Source: Prorocentrum cordatum (Eukaryota > Sar > Dinophyceae > Prorocentrales > Prorocentraceae). From it: 64,000 nt of DNA. Positions 1 to 11,286 of the stretch are shown one piece after another; within the stretch, counting starts at the first letter, position 1; each line of letters begins with the position of its first letter. The position numbers and the translations under genes were made by a program. The notes under the pieces are model-generated. The model saw only the letters and a list, made by a program, of their open reading frames with translations. It was not told where the DNA came from and made no database searches. The stretch is from the NCBI GenBank assembly GCA_963575745.1, contig CAUYUJ010015282.1, forward strand, positions 1,745,933 through 1,809,932. Direction: 5' to 3'.

Positions 1-1550
1 CCCCCCCGCCCTCCATTCCATCCCTCTTCTACCCCTCGTTCCCGTACCCGTTCTTCTTCGATCCTGGGGCCTCAAGCCTCGTTCTTTCGATCGTCGCCCT
101 GCGAATCGTGCAACGCATGCGCATCCCATGTAGCTTGCACAGCAAATCGCCGCGTCTACACTGTCGTTGTTCCTGCTAAGGTTGGCATACTCCTCTTGCC
201 ATTTGATGCACGTGGGTTGGGTACGTCGCAGGGTAATTTTCCCGGGGTCCGTCTATCGCTCCTTTTGAGTACGTTCTCTCTGTCTTGCGCTCGACCGCGG
301 AGGGGAATGATCGACTCTTCTACAAGCGGCATCCAAGTCGGAGGTTACACGGCATCTAGCCCAATATATGTGTGTTTAATCGTTTGGCTCGTAGCCAGGC
401 GCCACAATCAGTATTGGATACGGTCTCATTTTATTTCTACACCCTCGGACACCTTCAGAAACAACGATCGACTTCCATGGACTCCAGAGTTCGTGTGAGG
501 AAATCAGGAATCTGGGTTGGACCCTGGGCATTTCCTCGGAACTTCATTTTTGCCCGCCAAAGTTCCGTAGATGTGGACCTGGGCTGCGGCGTCGGAAAAC
601 GCTTGGAGTGACGCCCATGGCTTTAGCTTGGAATTCTTTCAACTATAAGCGGGGGGGCGTGCTCCGAAGAAGGGGAGGCTGGGTGACAATCCCTCCTCGG
701 TCAGCGTTCCCCTGGAGAGCGTTGGGGATGCAGCGTCTCGGCGACGGGAGGCGCGGGGCCCCTGCGTGCCTTACGATGAGCACCTCGTGCTGCTGTGTGG
801 GTGGGTCTGTGTCGGGTTCGTTGGTGCCTCGTCGTTCCCCGCAGTGGCACGCGTGGTGGAACTCGTGTCGGGCAAAATCCCGGCCACAGTCCAGAACGTC
901 GATTCCGGGAACTTGTGATCGTGATGCTCTGTAGAGGGTAAGGGGGGAGGAGGACGGCAGCCGACACAACGCCTCCGACATTACTGGTTCCCGGGTGCTT
1001 ACGTTGCTTCCCTTTTGCCTCAGCCTCCCGTTCCTTCTTCTTGATCGGGTGTTTACTGGATGTGCATAGTTTCCTTTTGGTGTCTCCCCTCAGTCGTCAG
1101 AGGTATACCCAAGAGCAGGTAGATCGCATAATGCAGGAGTACGCGCCGCCTTACGCCACGCAAGACGGGATGCCAAACACGCGCGCAACAATCAGTGCAG
1201 ATCCGTTCCCTCATATCTTGTGTGTTACATTGTAGTGTGACGAGCAGGATGTGCACATCGCCTGGACACAGCGCTTGAAGATGGCCGCTGACGTCGCCAA
1301 GGGTGCCGCTTTTCTTTTTCGTACGCCTGTGCGCCAGTCGTCCACGCTAGTTTGGGTGCGCACCTCACTGCAGGCAGCATCGGAAGGGCAAGCGGGGAAC
1401 CCGGGGGCAACGGCGGTGCGGACGATGTGCTCAGCCCGAGCCAGATAGATAGTGGAAGCAAGGAGAGGGAAGGCAACCCGTCAAATGGCACCCCGGCGGC
1501 AGAAGACCCTGAACGGTTTTACACATTTGCGACGAGGGGGCACAATGAGG
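1..1550. other. Unassigned sequence, no supported gene
   Basis: I see no domain, repeat or RNA gene here. The short open frames on both strands (for example 643-981 on the minus strand) lack recognisable motifs and overlap one another, as expected by chance in GC-rich DNA. If the kinase gene identified at 17.85 kb extends leftwards, this stretch would be intronic, but nothing here shows that. Confidence 0.5.
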
Positions 1551-1551
1551 G

Positions 1552-1845
1552 GATCGGCATAGAGATGGGGTTCGGGATAGGGATAGAGGTTAGATAGAGT
1601 TACGGATAGGGATAGAGATAGGGATAGGGATAGGGATAGGGATGAGGGTTCGGGATAGAGATATGGTTCGGGATAGGGTACGGGGATCGGGGATCGAGGT
1701 TAGATGAGGATACCGATAGGGATAGGGGTAGGGACGGCCACGGGAGGCAACGGGCAGTACAATGCAAGGGACCAGGGAATAGAGGGATGGAGGAATAGGA
1801 ATAGGGAGAGAGATAGGGCTAGGGATATGGATAGGGATAGGGAAG
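1552..1845. repeat. Degenerate GGGATA hexamer array
   Basis: Runs of GGGATA interspersed with GAGATA, GGTTCG and GGATCG variants, densest at 1605-1645. It grades into the 10-bp minisatellite that follows. Frames across it are open only because the repeat lacks stops. Confidence 0.85.
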
Positions 1846-1849
1846 GCAA

Positions 1850-2132
1850 TGGGGGGCCAAGGGAGGCCACGGGAGGCCACGGGTGGGCCACGGGAGGCAA
1901 CGGGAGGCAGCGGGAGGCCACGGAAGGCAACGAGGGGCGATTGGAGTCAATGGGAGGCAGCGGGAGGCCGCGAGAGGCAACGGGAGGCCACGGGAAGCCA
2001 CGGAAGGTCACAGGAAGACGCTGGAGGTAACGGGAGGCAACCGCAGGCAATAGAACGCAATAGTAGGCAATGGGAGGCCACGGGAGGCAATGGGAGGCCA
2101 CGTGAGGCAACGGGAGGCAACAGGTGCCCCCG
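1850..2132. repeat. 10-bp minisatellite, unit like GGGAGGCCAC
   Basis: About 28 imperfect copies of a decamer alternating between GGGAGGCCAC and GGGAGGCAAC, with occasional length slips. The apparent proline/serine-rich open frames on both strands here are repeat artefacts. Confidence 0.9.
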
Positions 2133-3390
2133 AATTTGCAGACCTGACAACGTACCGTACCAATTAGGACTCAAACACACATGTACATGTATGTGTATGT
2201 ACACACTTATGCACGCACAGAGAGGGAGAGAAAAAGCCTTACAGATAAGCTGTTTAGGAAAACGCGCTCCGCTCTTGCGCAGTCCCCCCGCTGCGACAGT
2301 TCAGGTTGCCGTCGTAATGGCCTCATTGCAGCGCGATGAGTGTGTTTTTGTCCGGAAGGCCCTGTTCAACCTTCCATATGTTCCCCGGCGTAGCAGACGG
2401 ATGTTGAGTGTTTGCATGATTTCCCTTCTTGTTTCTTTTCCTTCCCACTCTTCACGACATCTGCAGAAAATGTCCGCTCTATTCCAGGTATGAACTTCCT
2501 GCACGTTCGCCAGGCGGCTCCTAGCTTTGGCAAGCACGGCGGGGGAATTCTCATGCCAGGTTTTGGCCGGGGTTGGTTGGTCCGCCAAGGCCACTTGAAC
2601 CCCGACTCCTCAACTCCTCGTCTTCGGTTTCCCCCTCCCCCTTCCTCCACTTCCTCCTCAAGCTTCGAAGCTCAATCGTTTTTCTCGGGCCTGCTTCAGC
2701 GCATTCATATGTAGCATGAAAGGCGAACTGCCACAAGCTTACTTCAGGTAGGCCCTTTGCGGTCGTGAAACCAAGGCCTGATTCGCCCATGGTCGCGATG
2801 CGCAGGGTGCGGCACAACAATATCTCGGAGCGCCATGAGCGGACATGTCGGAAGGGTAATCCGAAAGCACGGTCCATCAGCCTAGATCTCGGTCGCTTAA
2901 GCAGGCGGCATAAGGACGCGAGCCGCTCGCCTCGTGGGCCCCCAGGTATCGGCGCTCCGGCCCATCCTTGGGTCCGCTCGCCCGCCCATCAGCTGGCACC
3001 CCCAGCCCCACGCCGCTCCCCCTATTGGCGTGGCTCTGCCTCTTTGTCTCTCGTCCCATGCCCTCACGCCGGCCTGCGGTTGTCGCCTTTCGCGGCGCTC
3101 ACGCGGCTGCCTGCGACCTGCCCCTCACGCCTCCCGCCGCGCCTCGTCGGCCCTTAGGTCCGCTTTGGCCCATCCCTAGGACCGTCAGCTCTGCCTGCTC
3201 CCCCACTGGTGTGGTCTTCGCTTCGCATGTGCTGCTCCCCCTTTAACCCGCCCGGCCGCCGCTCTCCCCGTCGCGCCGGGGCCTCCCCCTCTTCCCTCGT
3301 GCATCGCAGCACTAATTTGCATACAGTGCGCCCCCTGATGCCAGATTGCAGGAGCAGTCACCCTCTGCTCAGCCGTTGCCGCACGCGCAA
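2133..3390. other. Unassigned sequence
   Basis: No gene could be supported. The sequence is mixed composition with cytosine-rich stretches at 2950-3250. Overlapping short frames show no motif, and I see no tandem structure. Confidence 0.5.
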
Positions 3391-3393
3391 AAT

Positions 3394-3420
3394 GTGTGTG
3401 TGTGTGGTGGGGTGGGGTGG

Positions 3421-3451
<31 letters not shown>

Positions 3452-3469
3452 TGGGTGTGGGTGTGGGTG

Positions 3470-3555
<86 letters not shown>
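3394..3555. repeat. (GT)n / (GTGC)n microsatellite
   Basis: Runs of GT with GTGGGT variants lead into about ten GTGC units near 3481-3520, then return to GT. It produces Cys/Val and His/Thr pseudo-peptides in all frames, which are not genes. Confidence 0.95.
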
Positions 3556-3558
<3 letters not shown>

Positions 3559-3852
3559 CGAGGGGCATGGCGCTCGGCGTGCTCTTTTCTGCAAGCAGGA
3601 CCTGGCAGGTGGCGCAAAGGGCCTCACGAGGATCCACCACCTACGCCGCCGCCAGGCCCAGCCTCCGAAACGACAAAAAGATCAAGGCCCGACCCCCAGA
3701 CGGGGGCCTTCTCGGAAACGGTGCCCTGCAGCCCTTCGCCTGCAGCCCAGGGCACTCGAGCTGCATGCTCCAGACGCCTGCGGCGCTCCCGCCTGGCGCG
3801 GGTCTGGCGCCTGTTGGCCTCGATCCGAGAGCGTTGCTCCTCGGTCAAGGCT

Positions 3853-3902
3853 GGGGGAGGAGGAGGAGGAGGAGGAAGAGGAGGAGGAAGAGGAGGAAGG
3901 AC
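3853..3902. repeat. (GGA)n microsatellite
   Basis: A purine-rich GGA/AGGA run about 50 bp long. It gives a poly-Glu or poly-Gly frame on one strand and poly-Ser or poly-Pro on the other. Confidence 0.9.
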
Positions 3903-4050
3903 AGACGACGTCAGGCGGAGGAGAAGGGACGAGAGGGGCGACCTCCAGCGCCCAGAGCTCGGACGACACCGTCCCACTCGCTGGGTCTAAACAGACCTCG
4001 GGTCCGACGAGCCAACGCCCTTGAGGGGGGCCAGGGAAGTTCCTTCCCCC

Positions 4051-5257
4051 TCAGACTCCGGGAAAAAAACTCATAATTGCAGGGTCCACACGTTTGGACA
4101 CCCCTGGACCACAAGGAAAACCCGCAAAATCAAAGGCCAAGGTAAAACCACGATCGCACTCAGGAGTCCAGGGAGCGTAAAACCGCATGAGCTTGTCTGT
4201 CAACTCCTGCTGATCGTCCCCGAAAGCGAAATCAGCTTCGGCAGGGTCGTCCACTAGCTCAGCAATGCTGTCCAAGATGGCTTCGGCTATGGCACGGCAC
4301 AAGTTGCTCGGTGGGTTTTCTTGGATTGGGTCCGCCAAGACCCGTCACCCCAAGAAGCGTAACATGAGCGCCTCTGCCGTGCGAGCAACGTCCCTGGCCC
4401 AGCGTGTCCTGGAGAAGCACACGGATCTTCGGCATGCGTCTGTTGCTCATACGCGTGGGTGCCCGGCCAACTGAACACCAATATGTACTATATGGTTGGT
4501 GCTCACACTGATCGAAATCGGTCGCGCTGGCAACTGGAGACGACACCAGCGCGACCATGAGGGTCCACCTCCACGATGTGGGGGTGGAGCGTACCCACGT
4601 CGCAGGAATGGGGTGTTCCATCCACCCCCCCGTCCCAGCACGCAAGTGCTCAAGTACTCAGAGAGCATGAGGACTAAAGCCTGAAGGAGCTGACCCTCCC
4701 TGAGCTGTTCGTGGTGCCTGGGCGATCAGCCAGGGACGCCCCAAAGATGGTCAAGGGTGCGGAGGGGGGGTGGGCCCTTATTGCCACCTCGCGGCGCTCC
4801 AAGTTTCGCACGAGGGACCCCCACCTGTGTTCAACGCTCGCCTGTCGCGTATCTGGCCTATCTAGAATCTGACGGTGGCGGCAGCCGTGAGGTCTCCCCT
4901 GTCGGCATCTATGGCAATGTCCAACGAGAGACAGAAAAACTCCCAGTGGGGCGAGGGGTGGGAAGCCGATAGATGCCACTGGATGTCCCCGGCCCTCCGC
5001 CTACCGCAAGAGAAATCAAACACAACTGTCACAACAAAATGTGCGCCACTGATTCTGTGCGGAAACATGCTGGCCGACATTCTTCGGTAGTTCTGGGGTC
5101 TGAAAAGCCAGAACCTGTCGTCTGGCTCCGTTTCCTGGCCCTGAGGAGGACCGGCGCGTCCCGAAAGGATCAAACATTTGGTGGCCTCCTTCTCCGAGAA
5201 AGGGAAGCCCGAACGAATCAAAGCCTTACGAGCCTCGGCATCCGTCAATGGCGTCAC
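4051..5257 (-). pseudogene. LINE A C-terminal methyltransferase-like domain
   Basis: Pieces in different minus-strand frames line up with a class I SAM-methyltransferase-like domain I associate with dinoflagellate LINE C-termini. In order they are FSCGRRRAGDIQWHL near 5090-5000, the hydrophobic strand LSLDIAIDADRGDL near 4930, an E-H-P segment (GWMEHPI) near 4610, a D-Q-C segment (TDFDQCEH) near 4510, a GRCSHGRGAHVTLLG segment near 4370, and NLCRAIAEAI near 4300. The layout parallels the domain in the DIRS-like element at 27.1-27.8 kb. Frames shift at least twice, so no intact enzyme can be made. The product is inferred from the motif order; catalytic activity cannot be judged. Confidence 0.55.
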
Positions 5258-5387
5258 GACGTCTCGAACAAATGGATCAGACCTACTCAGAGCTAGGGCC
5301 TAGGGGCGATTTCGCCGAGCTGGCACAGCTGGTCGCCATCGGCCGAACCGAGCTGACCGCTGCCGCTCTGCAGCGGCGCCCGCTTCC

Positions 5388-5840
5388 TCATTCAACTGCC
5401 GTCGCTTTTTCACTGAGCACGTCGGAGGATATGTGAACAGCACGATAGCACACTTCGGAGACAAGAAGGCAAAGATGTTCCACGAGAGGCTTACGTGTCG
5501 CAAACGTAGTGCGACAATGTACGCACTTAGAAGTGTTACCCGCCTGGTTCTTGATGTTGTTAATGAAGGTCCAGGGTTCATGCGCCACGTGTTGTTTGAG
5601 GCCCTTGCCTTTGCTGAACTGCATGTTACACCATCCGCACTGATAGGTAGGAAGGGCCTTCTGGGCAAGACCTCGAAAGGGATCTTGGGGGTCCGTGACG
5701 GGCTTTGGGACACCTGCATCATGCATCACATGGAAGGCCTCGATCTCAGCCACGAGCGCTAAGGTATTCCTAGCGGAGTGGGCCATAGTGGCTTCAAGAG
5801 CACCTTTGAGAGCAGCCTCCCACCGGGGAGCAGAGACCAT
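5388..5840 (-). pseudogene. LINE A segment with two C2H2-like zinc fingers
   Basis: A 150-codon open stretch. Residues 68-87 form a C-x2-C-x12-H-x2-H finger with the usual F and L spacers (YQCGWCNMQF...LKQHVAH). Residues 106-122 give a second half finger, C-x2-C-x12-H (KCVHCRTTF...LVEHL), whose fourth ligand is not clear. Paired fingers after the RT are a usual feature of this LINE type and probably bind nucleic acid. The stretch lies between the RT at 6.3-7.2 kb and the methyltransferase-like tail, consistent with being one fragment of the broken polyprotein rather than a separate gene. The Met at 5840 need not be a real start. Confidence 0.6.
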
Positions 5841-6305
5841 AATCTACTGCTGCCACACCTGAAGGTCCTCACGGGCCCCGGGGAAGTCCTTGAAGGCGGG
5901 GTGGTGGTGGTGGAGCTCATTTATGTCGTCAAACACTTGGTGTGCCCACGAGACCTGGCAATGATGCGCACAATACCCAACTAGTGCCAGCAAGTGATCT
6001 GGCCCGTGCTGCATAAGCCTGCCGAACAGCCTGTGGATCCTTGAAGTGGCATTCAGATGTGGGCCTTCCACCATGGCCAGGATCTGAGCAGACGAAGTGA
6101 GTGCCGTGGCGTTAACTCTCGGTCTACGGACCTACTGCTCGAAGCATTCGAACGAGGCCGTCGCTGAACTGCGCTGTTTGGGCGAGAGAGAGAGAGCTCT
6201 ATACGACGTTCGAGGTGTTCATCCCGAGCGATATGTCTCAACTTGCGCCATTATGCTATCGTAGCACGCCTCCGATGTGCGAGCTTTGGGCCCAGGGATC
6301 CAGTT

Positions 6306-7158
6306 TCATATAATACAGTACCGGGATGCGTGTACTGCCTGATCGCACGCAGACATGAGGGCTCGCACAGCCTCGACACAAACCGAATAGACCCAGACCA
6401 GCTGTGCCAGAGCGCGCGCTATGTCCGAGCCCTTCCCCTTGCAGTGGCACAGCACAGCCGTTGTTCCCTTGGCAGCGTGCAGCCTGATGCCCCTGGAGCC
6501 GAAGGCGTCGAATATGATGGCGGCGGCGAGCGGCGAGAGACTGGGCAGTGCATCGGGCTTGCCTAAAGACATGAACATGGCATCGTCAAATAAGGCCAGG
6601 TCCACTGCGTGAGCAGCACGTGCTGAGGGCATATCTTCAATGTTGTGTTCGCTCACAGACCTGCTGCTAGCCCATGGCACTCGCAGGTCGACACCGAGCC
6701 CTACTAGTGCGGTCTATGCTTCGCGAATGAATGACCATAGACATCACGCAGTTGTAGGTCAAATCTCCTAGCCCCTGGCCTGGTCTGGAGACCAATTTGA
6801 GAAATATAACGCAGGGCCCCCCCGGCAGGATGAACCAGTTGGACGCGCGCGAGTCGGCGACCTGGGCGCGGAGCCTCTGAGGGATCACAGGAGCTTGCAT
6901 GATAGGGCCATGCTGCTGGATGCACTGCACCAGCTCGTCCATTGCCTCGGGGGCAGCCCAAATTGGCGGATGATATAGGCGACAGCCTCGTCCGACGCTC
7001 CTGTCTCGAAAATGAGCTCTCTGACTGCTTTGCAACGTGCCTGGACCGCGCCCGCGGGCAGGAACAATGCAGACTGGCCAGTGGCGACGCCCAGCTGCTG
7101 AAACAGATGCAACTCCAGAGAGCCAAAGTTCGCGCCCCCGTGGGCGACGCCGCTGCAC
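6306..7158 (-). pseudogene. LINE A reverse transcriptase palm (broken)
   Basis: Two overlapping minus-strand frames carry LINE RT motifs. The first (7158-6667) has an APEAMDELV helix, the spacer ASNWFILPGG, and SRPGQGLGDLTYN, which fits RT motif B (GxRPGxxLGD). The second (6680-6306) begins with ALFDDAMFM, fitting motif C with F-D-D in place of Y-A-D-D, followed by a GIRLHAAKGTTAVL stretch that matches the basic motif after the active site. The frame changes between motifs B and C near 6.7 kb, and motif A is not convincingly visible. Family placement as a LINE RT is fairly secure; function is lost. Confidence 0.65.
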
Positions 7159-7514
7159 TGCCCGGGCCCAGCGAATGGATCTGAATGGCGGCCGTTAGTA
7201 ACCTCCTTTCCATTGCAGAGGTTCTTCTACCCTAAGTTGGGTTTTGAGAAAGAGAGGGCTCAGGATGGGGGCGATGTCCAGGGCGAGTTTGCGAACCATG
7301 TTGCCTGCGAACCGATCGGGGCCTGCTGCCGATGGACGAGCGCGTTGCAGGCTACATGCAACCCGGGGCTAGCGTGCGCAAGTCCTCCAGATCAAAAGGG
7401 GCTCCGTCTAGGAATGCCTGGGGCAAGGTATGGATCTCCGACTCGAGCCACTCGAGGTCCTGGAAGGGGATGACTGGGCCAACTTCAATACCCGCAAAGT
7501 GCAGCGTTCACACG

Positions 7515-8128
7515 TCAGCTGTCTGCGCCGCGGACTCGAGAGGCTTGCCGTCGAAGCCGAGGAGGATGGGAAGCACGCGTTGCGCAACCTTCTTCTTGGA
7601 CCCAGCTCCTATGGCCCTCAGTCGACGGAAGGGGCTGCGCATGATCGCGCCTGGACCACTCACTAGCGATATCCTTCGCGATCTGCTGGGCATGAGCCCT
7701 CGCATCTAGTTTCAGCTGCGCGTTTACCATCTTAGTAGAGAGGCGCACCAATGGCCAGCTGGGTAACGATGTTGTTGGCAGTTTACTTCAACAAAGATCT
7801 TGCCGATGAACCCCAAGAGATCGAAGCGCCTAAGACTCGGTTGGTAATTCCAGCGCGCTGTGGAAACGCTCTTCTGGAGTGCGCTGGCATTGATGAGGGC
7901 GGGGCTTAACCTGTGGATCCAAGAGAGCGCCGCAGTGGCACTTGAAATAGCCGCGGCCAACCATTCTTTCCAATACTGCGACCCCGAATCCAGAGCCCGA
8001 TAAGCGCATGCACGCTCCTTGAGCGCAAAGGAATACCAACTGCCCCCAACCAGAGTAGCCCAGACACGGAAGACCGTAGCAAGACATGCCCTACGCCCTA
8101 CGCCACGAATGATGGGCGCCCCGATCAT
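7515..8128 (-). pseudogene. LINE A linker between endonuclease and RT
   Basis: Minus-strand frames at 8128-7724 and 7751-7515 read as a helical Ala/Trp/Arg-rich region (for example SQYWKEWLAAAI, and KLDARAHAQQIAKDIASEW). It holds no catalytic motif. Its position between the endonuclease and RT pieces makes it the expected inter-domain linker of the LINE. It is broken by a frame change near 7740. Low information otherwise. Confidence 0.35.
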
Positions 8129-8381
8129 GCCGAAGGACGTTGGACTTCACGTCCATGTGGTCCAGGGCCGTGGTAGATACCCAAGACCGCCTAGGCTTCC
8201 TTCCCTTACTGGCAACCTTCGAGGGAAAGGCGGTAGCGACAGCTTGCTGAAGGAAGGTTGACACTTGCTGACGATACGATGAAATACAGAGCCAGGGACA
8301 TTCTCGATTTCAGTTTGGACACCCCTGGCGCCGGTGGACTGGACCGACCCCTAGGTACCGTTGGAGTCCCAGAAGTGGATC

Positions 8382-9426
8382 TCAGGGATCTGGGAGTCGA
8401 GGACCTGGTTTAGCTTTTCCTGTAGACTGCCACCACTGCTGCAAAATGCCGTGCTTGGTGATGATGCGCGGGCCGTGCCCTACCACGACGTCGCACTGGA
8501 GAGCTGCCGCGCGCGTAGCAACTATCAGCGAGCGAGGGCTGGCATGCAGGACCCTGCATTGCTTCGCCGTGAGTCTCTGCCCATCGGCGTATGTAATGCA
8601 GAGCATGGAAGTCCCCGACATTGGTGTAGCCGTCCGTTGGATACCGAGTTTCACATGTGCCGGCCAGGAGAACTTGCCCCTTCTAGACCATCGCGGCCAA
8701 GTAGGCCATGCGCCCAGGGAGGTGAAGTCTTGAAACCTTCTTTTGACGGACAGCCCGATTATCGAAGGTCAGAACGTTGCTTGAGACCACGCGGAGAGAA
8801 CGCATGGCCGTGTCGCAGGCGGAGTGATTATTTCGTTTGGGGTCGAGCTTCTGGCGGCCGCAAATTGGCAAGTCCCAAAGCGGCAGGCCGCGACAGCGGC
8901 ATAGTAATACCCGGTGCTGGTGGGTACTGTGCGCGACAGCTAGGGTCATGGTCGGGCCCCTGCGCCAACCAAGCCCAAGCTAGGCTGCAAGTCTCCGCGT
9001 GCGCGGCTGGCCGCCATTCCCGGGGCATGGTCCCACTGCTAGCGATTGATGCCAATCTACGCATGGTGTCGGCAAATTCACACCATGGCATCGCAGCGTG
9101 TCCTGGAATTTGAGCGGTGGTGATGGATTTCGCCTGAACTAAGCATACAGACGCGAGCCCATTGAGAACCCGACGATGATCCTCCAGGTCCCCGTAAATG
9201 GCCCCATGGTTCATGATATCCTAGACGCCTTGGTTGTCCCCGGCAAGCGTGACCTCCAGTGAACCCAGGAGCCCACATTGAAATGCCCGATCCATGGCCC
9301 ATTGAGCAACATATATCTCCACCAGAAACGCAAGCAGGAAGTTGGAAGTATCCCCGGGTCGAAGCACTGCGCGGCATAGCGAAACATGGCCTCGTTACCC
9401 TCGACGCCGGCAATGATGGTGATCAT
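8382..9426 (-). pseudogene. LINE A APE-like endonuclease region (broken)
   Basis: The 9426-9211 frame contains HFNVGSWVHW, resembling the N-terminal strand (xNVxSW) that opens the endonuclease of this LINE type. The 9214-8828 frame continues with GTMPREWRPAAHAE. The 8654-8382 frame has MLCITYADG and CDVVVGHGPR, resembling the DVLVVHAPH-type core strand of APE endonucleases, then ILQQWWQSTGKA. In intact elements this domain nicks target DNA for target-primed reverse transcription. Three frames are used in about 1 kb, so it is inactive. I do not see the metal-binding Glu or the final SDH motif. Confidence 0.5.
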
Positions 9427-9433
9427 TTTTGTT

Positions 9434-10152
9434 ACTCCTTGTTTTGCCGATCTGCGCGGGCCCTCGCACCCCCCCCTCCCCCCCTATGGAGTAGGTCTTG
9501 ACTGTTTTTGGCGCCTCTTTCGAGCAGGTGGAGTCTCCCCTCTTAGGGCGCACTGTCGCAAAGAGTCGCACTAAGCAGAGGTTCGGAGCCAGACCCCCCC
9601 CTTCCCCCTCTCGTCGCTCAATGTCGAAACGCCGAAAAAGAAAACGCTCACGCGACAACGAAGGCCCCACTTGGGGGCCCAGAGCGAGGTGCATGAGCAG
9701 GCACACGGGCTCCAGGCGGAAACAGACTGCCACCGCTGGATCCATCAGCATAGACACGAAGAGTCTTCCAAACAACCCACTTCCTTGAAGGCGACGAGCC
9801 CTTTGAGAGCCTTGAGAGTGGAGGGGTGGAAGTACTGAGACAGAGACAGTAACTCTCGCGCGACCGCTCGTGTTTTTATTCATCGTTTTGCCGATCGGCG
9901 CGGGATCTCGCACCCATCCCCGCCCCACCCCATGGAGTAGACCTTGGTTGTGTTTGGCGCCTGTTTCAAGCAGGCGGAGTCTTCCCCAGGGGACGCGCGG
10001 TTCCAAACAGTCGCTCTGAGCAGTGGTCCAGAGCCAGACCCCGCCTCCCCCCCTTTCCGCCCAATGTTGAAACGCCGAATAAGAAAAACGCTCATCTTGA
10101 GAGTGAAGGAGTGGAAGTACTGAGACAGAGACAGTACTTCTCGCGCTAACTC
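9434..10152. repeat. Imperfect direct duplication of about 210 bp plus a 55-bp tail
   Basis: The segment from about 9434 to 9640 (starting TTTGCCGATC, then TATGGAGTAG and GGAGCCAGACCCC) recurs at about 9890-10090. The following piece (TGGAAGTACTGAGACAGAGA) occurs at about 9827 and again at about 10111. The copies are diverged. It separates the acidic linker from the endonuclease of LINE A and looks like a local duplication inside the element rather than coding sequence. Confidence 0.75.
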
Positions 10153-10298
10153 AATCCCCCACGGCCTCCGAAGAACATGAAGGACATGAGGGCTGGGGAG
10201 GGGAGAGTAAGCGCAACCCCTGACGAAGGCATGTTCTTCACAGGGCTCTTCTGGCGACGCGCATCCAGAGGGGGCAAGATCTTGCGTGCCATCGATGT

Positions 10299-10664
10299 TC
10301 AGCAGCTCGGGCTGGTACATGACTGCTGCCCCCTCGGATTGGAAAAGACTGGCTGGCTGCCATCGCCCTCGCTGCTCCCGAAGGGCAGCGTGGCCGACGC
10401 GTGCGGGGGGGCGCCTTCGGCCTCCTCCCTGGCCTTCTGCTTCGCGATGCCGTCGGAGGACGCCTCGGGCTGCGACGGCGCCAGCGCGCCCATGGAGATG
10501 GCGCCCGAGCGCTCCTCGTCCGTGATCTGCGGCACTCCGTCGTCCTCGTCGGTCACTGGCTGTGCAGCCGCCTCGGCGGCGGCCCGGGCAGCAAAAGCTA
10601 GAGCCTGCTGTCCAGCAGGTGGCGCCCCCTGGCCTGCCGTTGCCTCTGCCGCTGCTGCTGATGC
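10299..10664 (-). pseudogene. LINE A Ala-rich/acidic linker
   Basis: An open minus-strand stretch rich in Ala, Gln, Glu and Asp, including an acidic patch (PVTDEDDGVPQITDEER). It is entered in frame from the flanking terminal repeat of the nested element, whose border is near 10665, so the upstream Met at 10793 belongs to the repeat and not to the original LINE. The composition matches the low-complexity spacer between the coiled coil and endonuclease in this LINE type. It continues the poly-Ala run at 16.2 kb on the other side of the insert. Confidence 0.45.
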
Positions 10665-11060
10665 TGCTGCTTGGTCGAGCGATGGATTTCGTCCGAGCGA
10701 GTCGGGAACGAATCGGGCGGTCGGCCTCTGGAACCGACGATGGCAGGTTACGCCACCCCTGCTCGCCTGGGCAAAGCAGCTATAATGCATCATCTTCGTC
10801 GTCTACCAAACAACTTATCAAGATAATGCTGAGCGCGCTGAGACTTCCTATGGCCCAGGGACAACTGCAAAGGCCTAGCGTGTCGACCCTTTTCCGAGGG
10901 CCGCTGGAAGCGCGAGAAACGAAAGAGCTCTTGCAACGAAACTCAAAGCAACATTGCATAGGGCACTACACACTGTGGGATTTAGGTCCAGTGAGAGAGA
11001 GAGAGGAGCGCAGGAGACAAAGGGTGGTATATCTCATTCATTACTGACAAAACTGCTGGT
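10665..11060 (-). repeat. Terminal direct repeat, copy 1 (3' end of nested element)
   Basis: Starts TGCTGCTTGGTCGAGCG and ends GACAAAACTGCTGGT on the + strand. It matches 15779-16172 along its whole length, roughly 90% identical by eye in the first 215 bp and less after that. It contains GAGA runs and a CATTCATTACTGAC end. The flanking CTG/GCT triplets make the exact border ambiguous by a few bases. Confidence 0.9.
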
Positions 11061-11286
11061 GCTGCTGCTGCTGCTGCTGCACCCTACCAAAAGAAAAGAG
11101 CAGCAGCGAAGCATGTAAATAACACATGCCCGAGAGTGAGCGCGGCAAAATCACTCAGCCTCCCTCGCCATGGCGTCGCGGCCTCCAGGGCATACTGCAC
11201 CGCGTCACAGGCGATGGCAAACGGGGCCCAGCACGCAATGCACTTCACGATGGTGGCAACCTTAATCATGGAGAACATGCGCACTA

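Noticed and set aside
1552-1845. GGGATA hexamers as telomeric repeat
   Set aside because: Degenerate, internal, and unlike the TTTAGGG/TTAGGG types known in these organisms.
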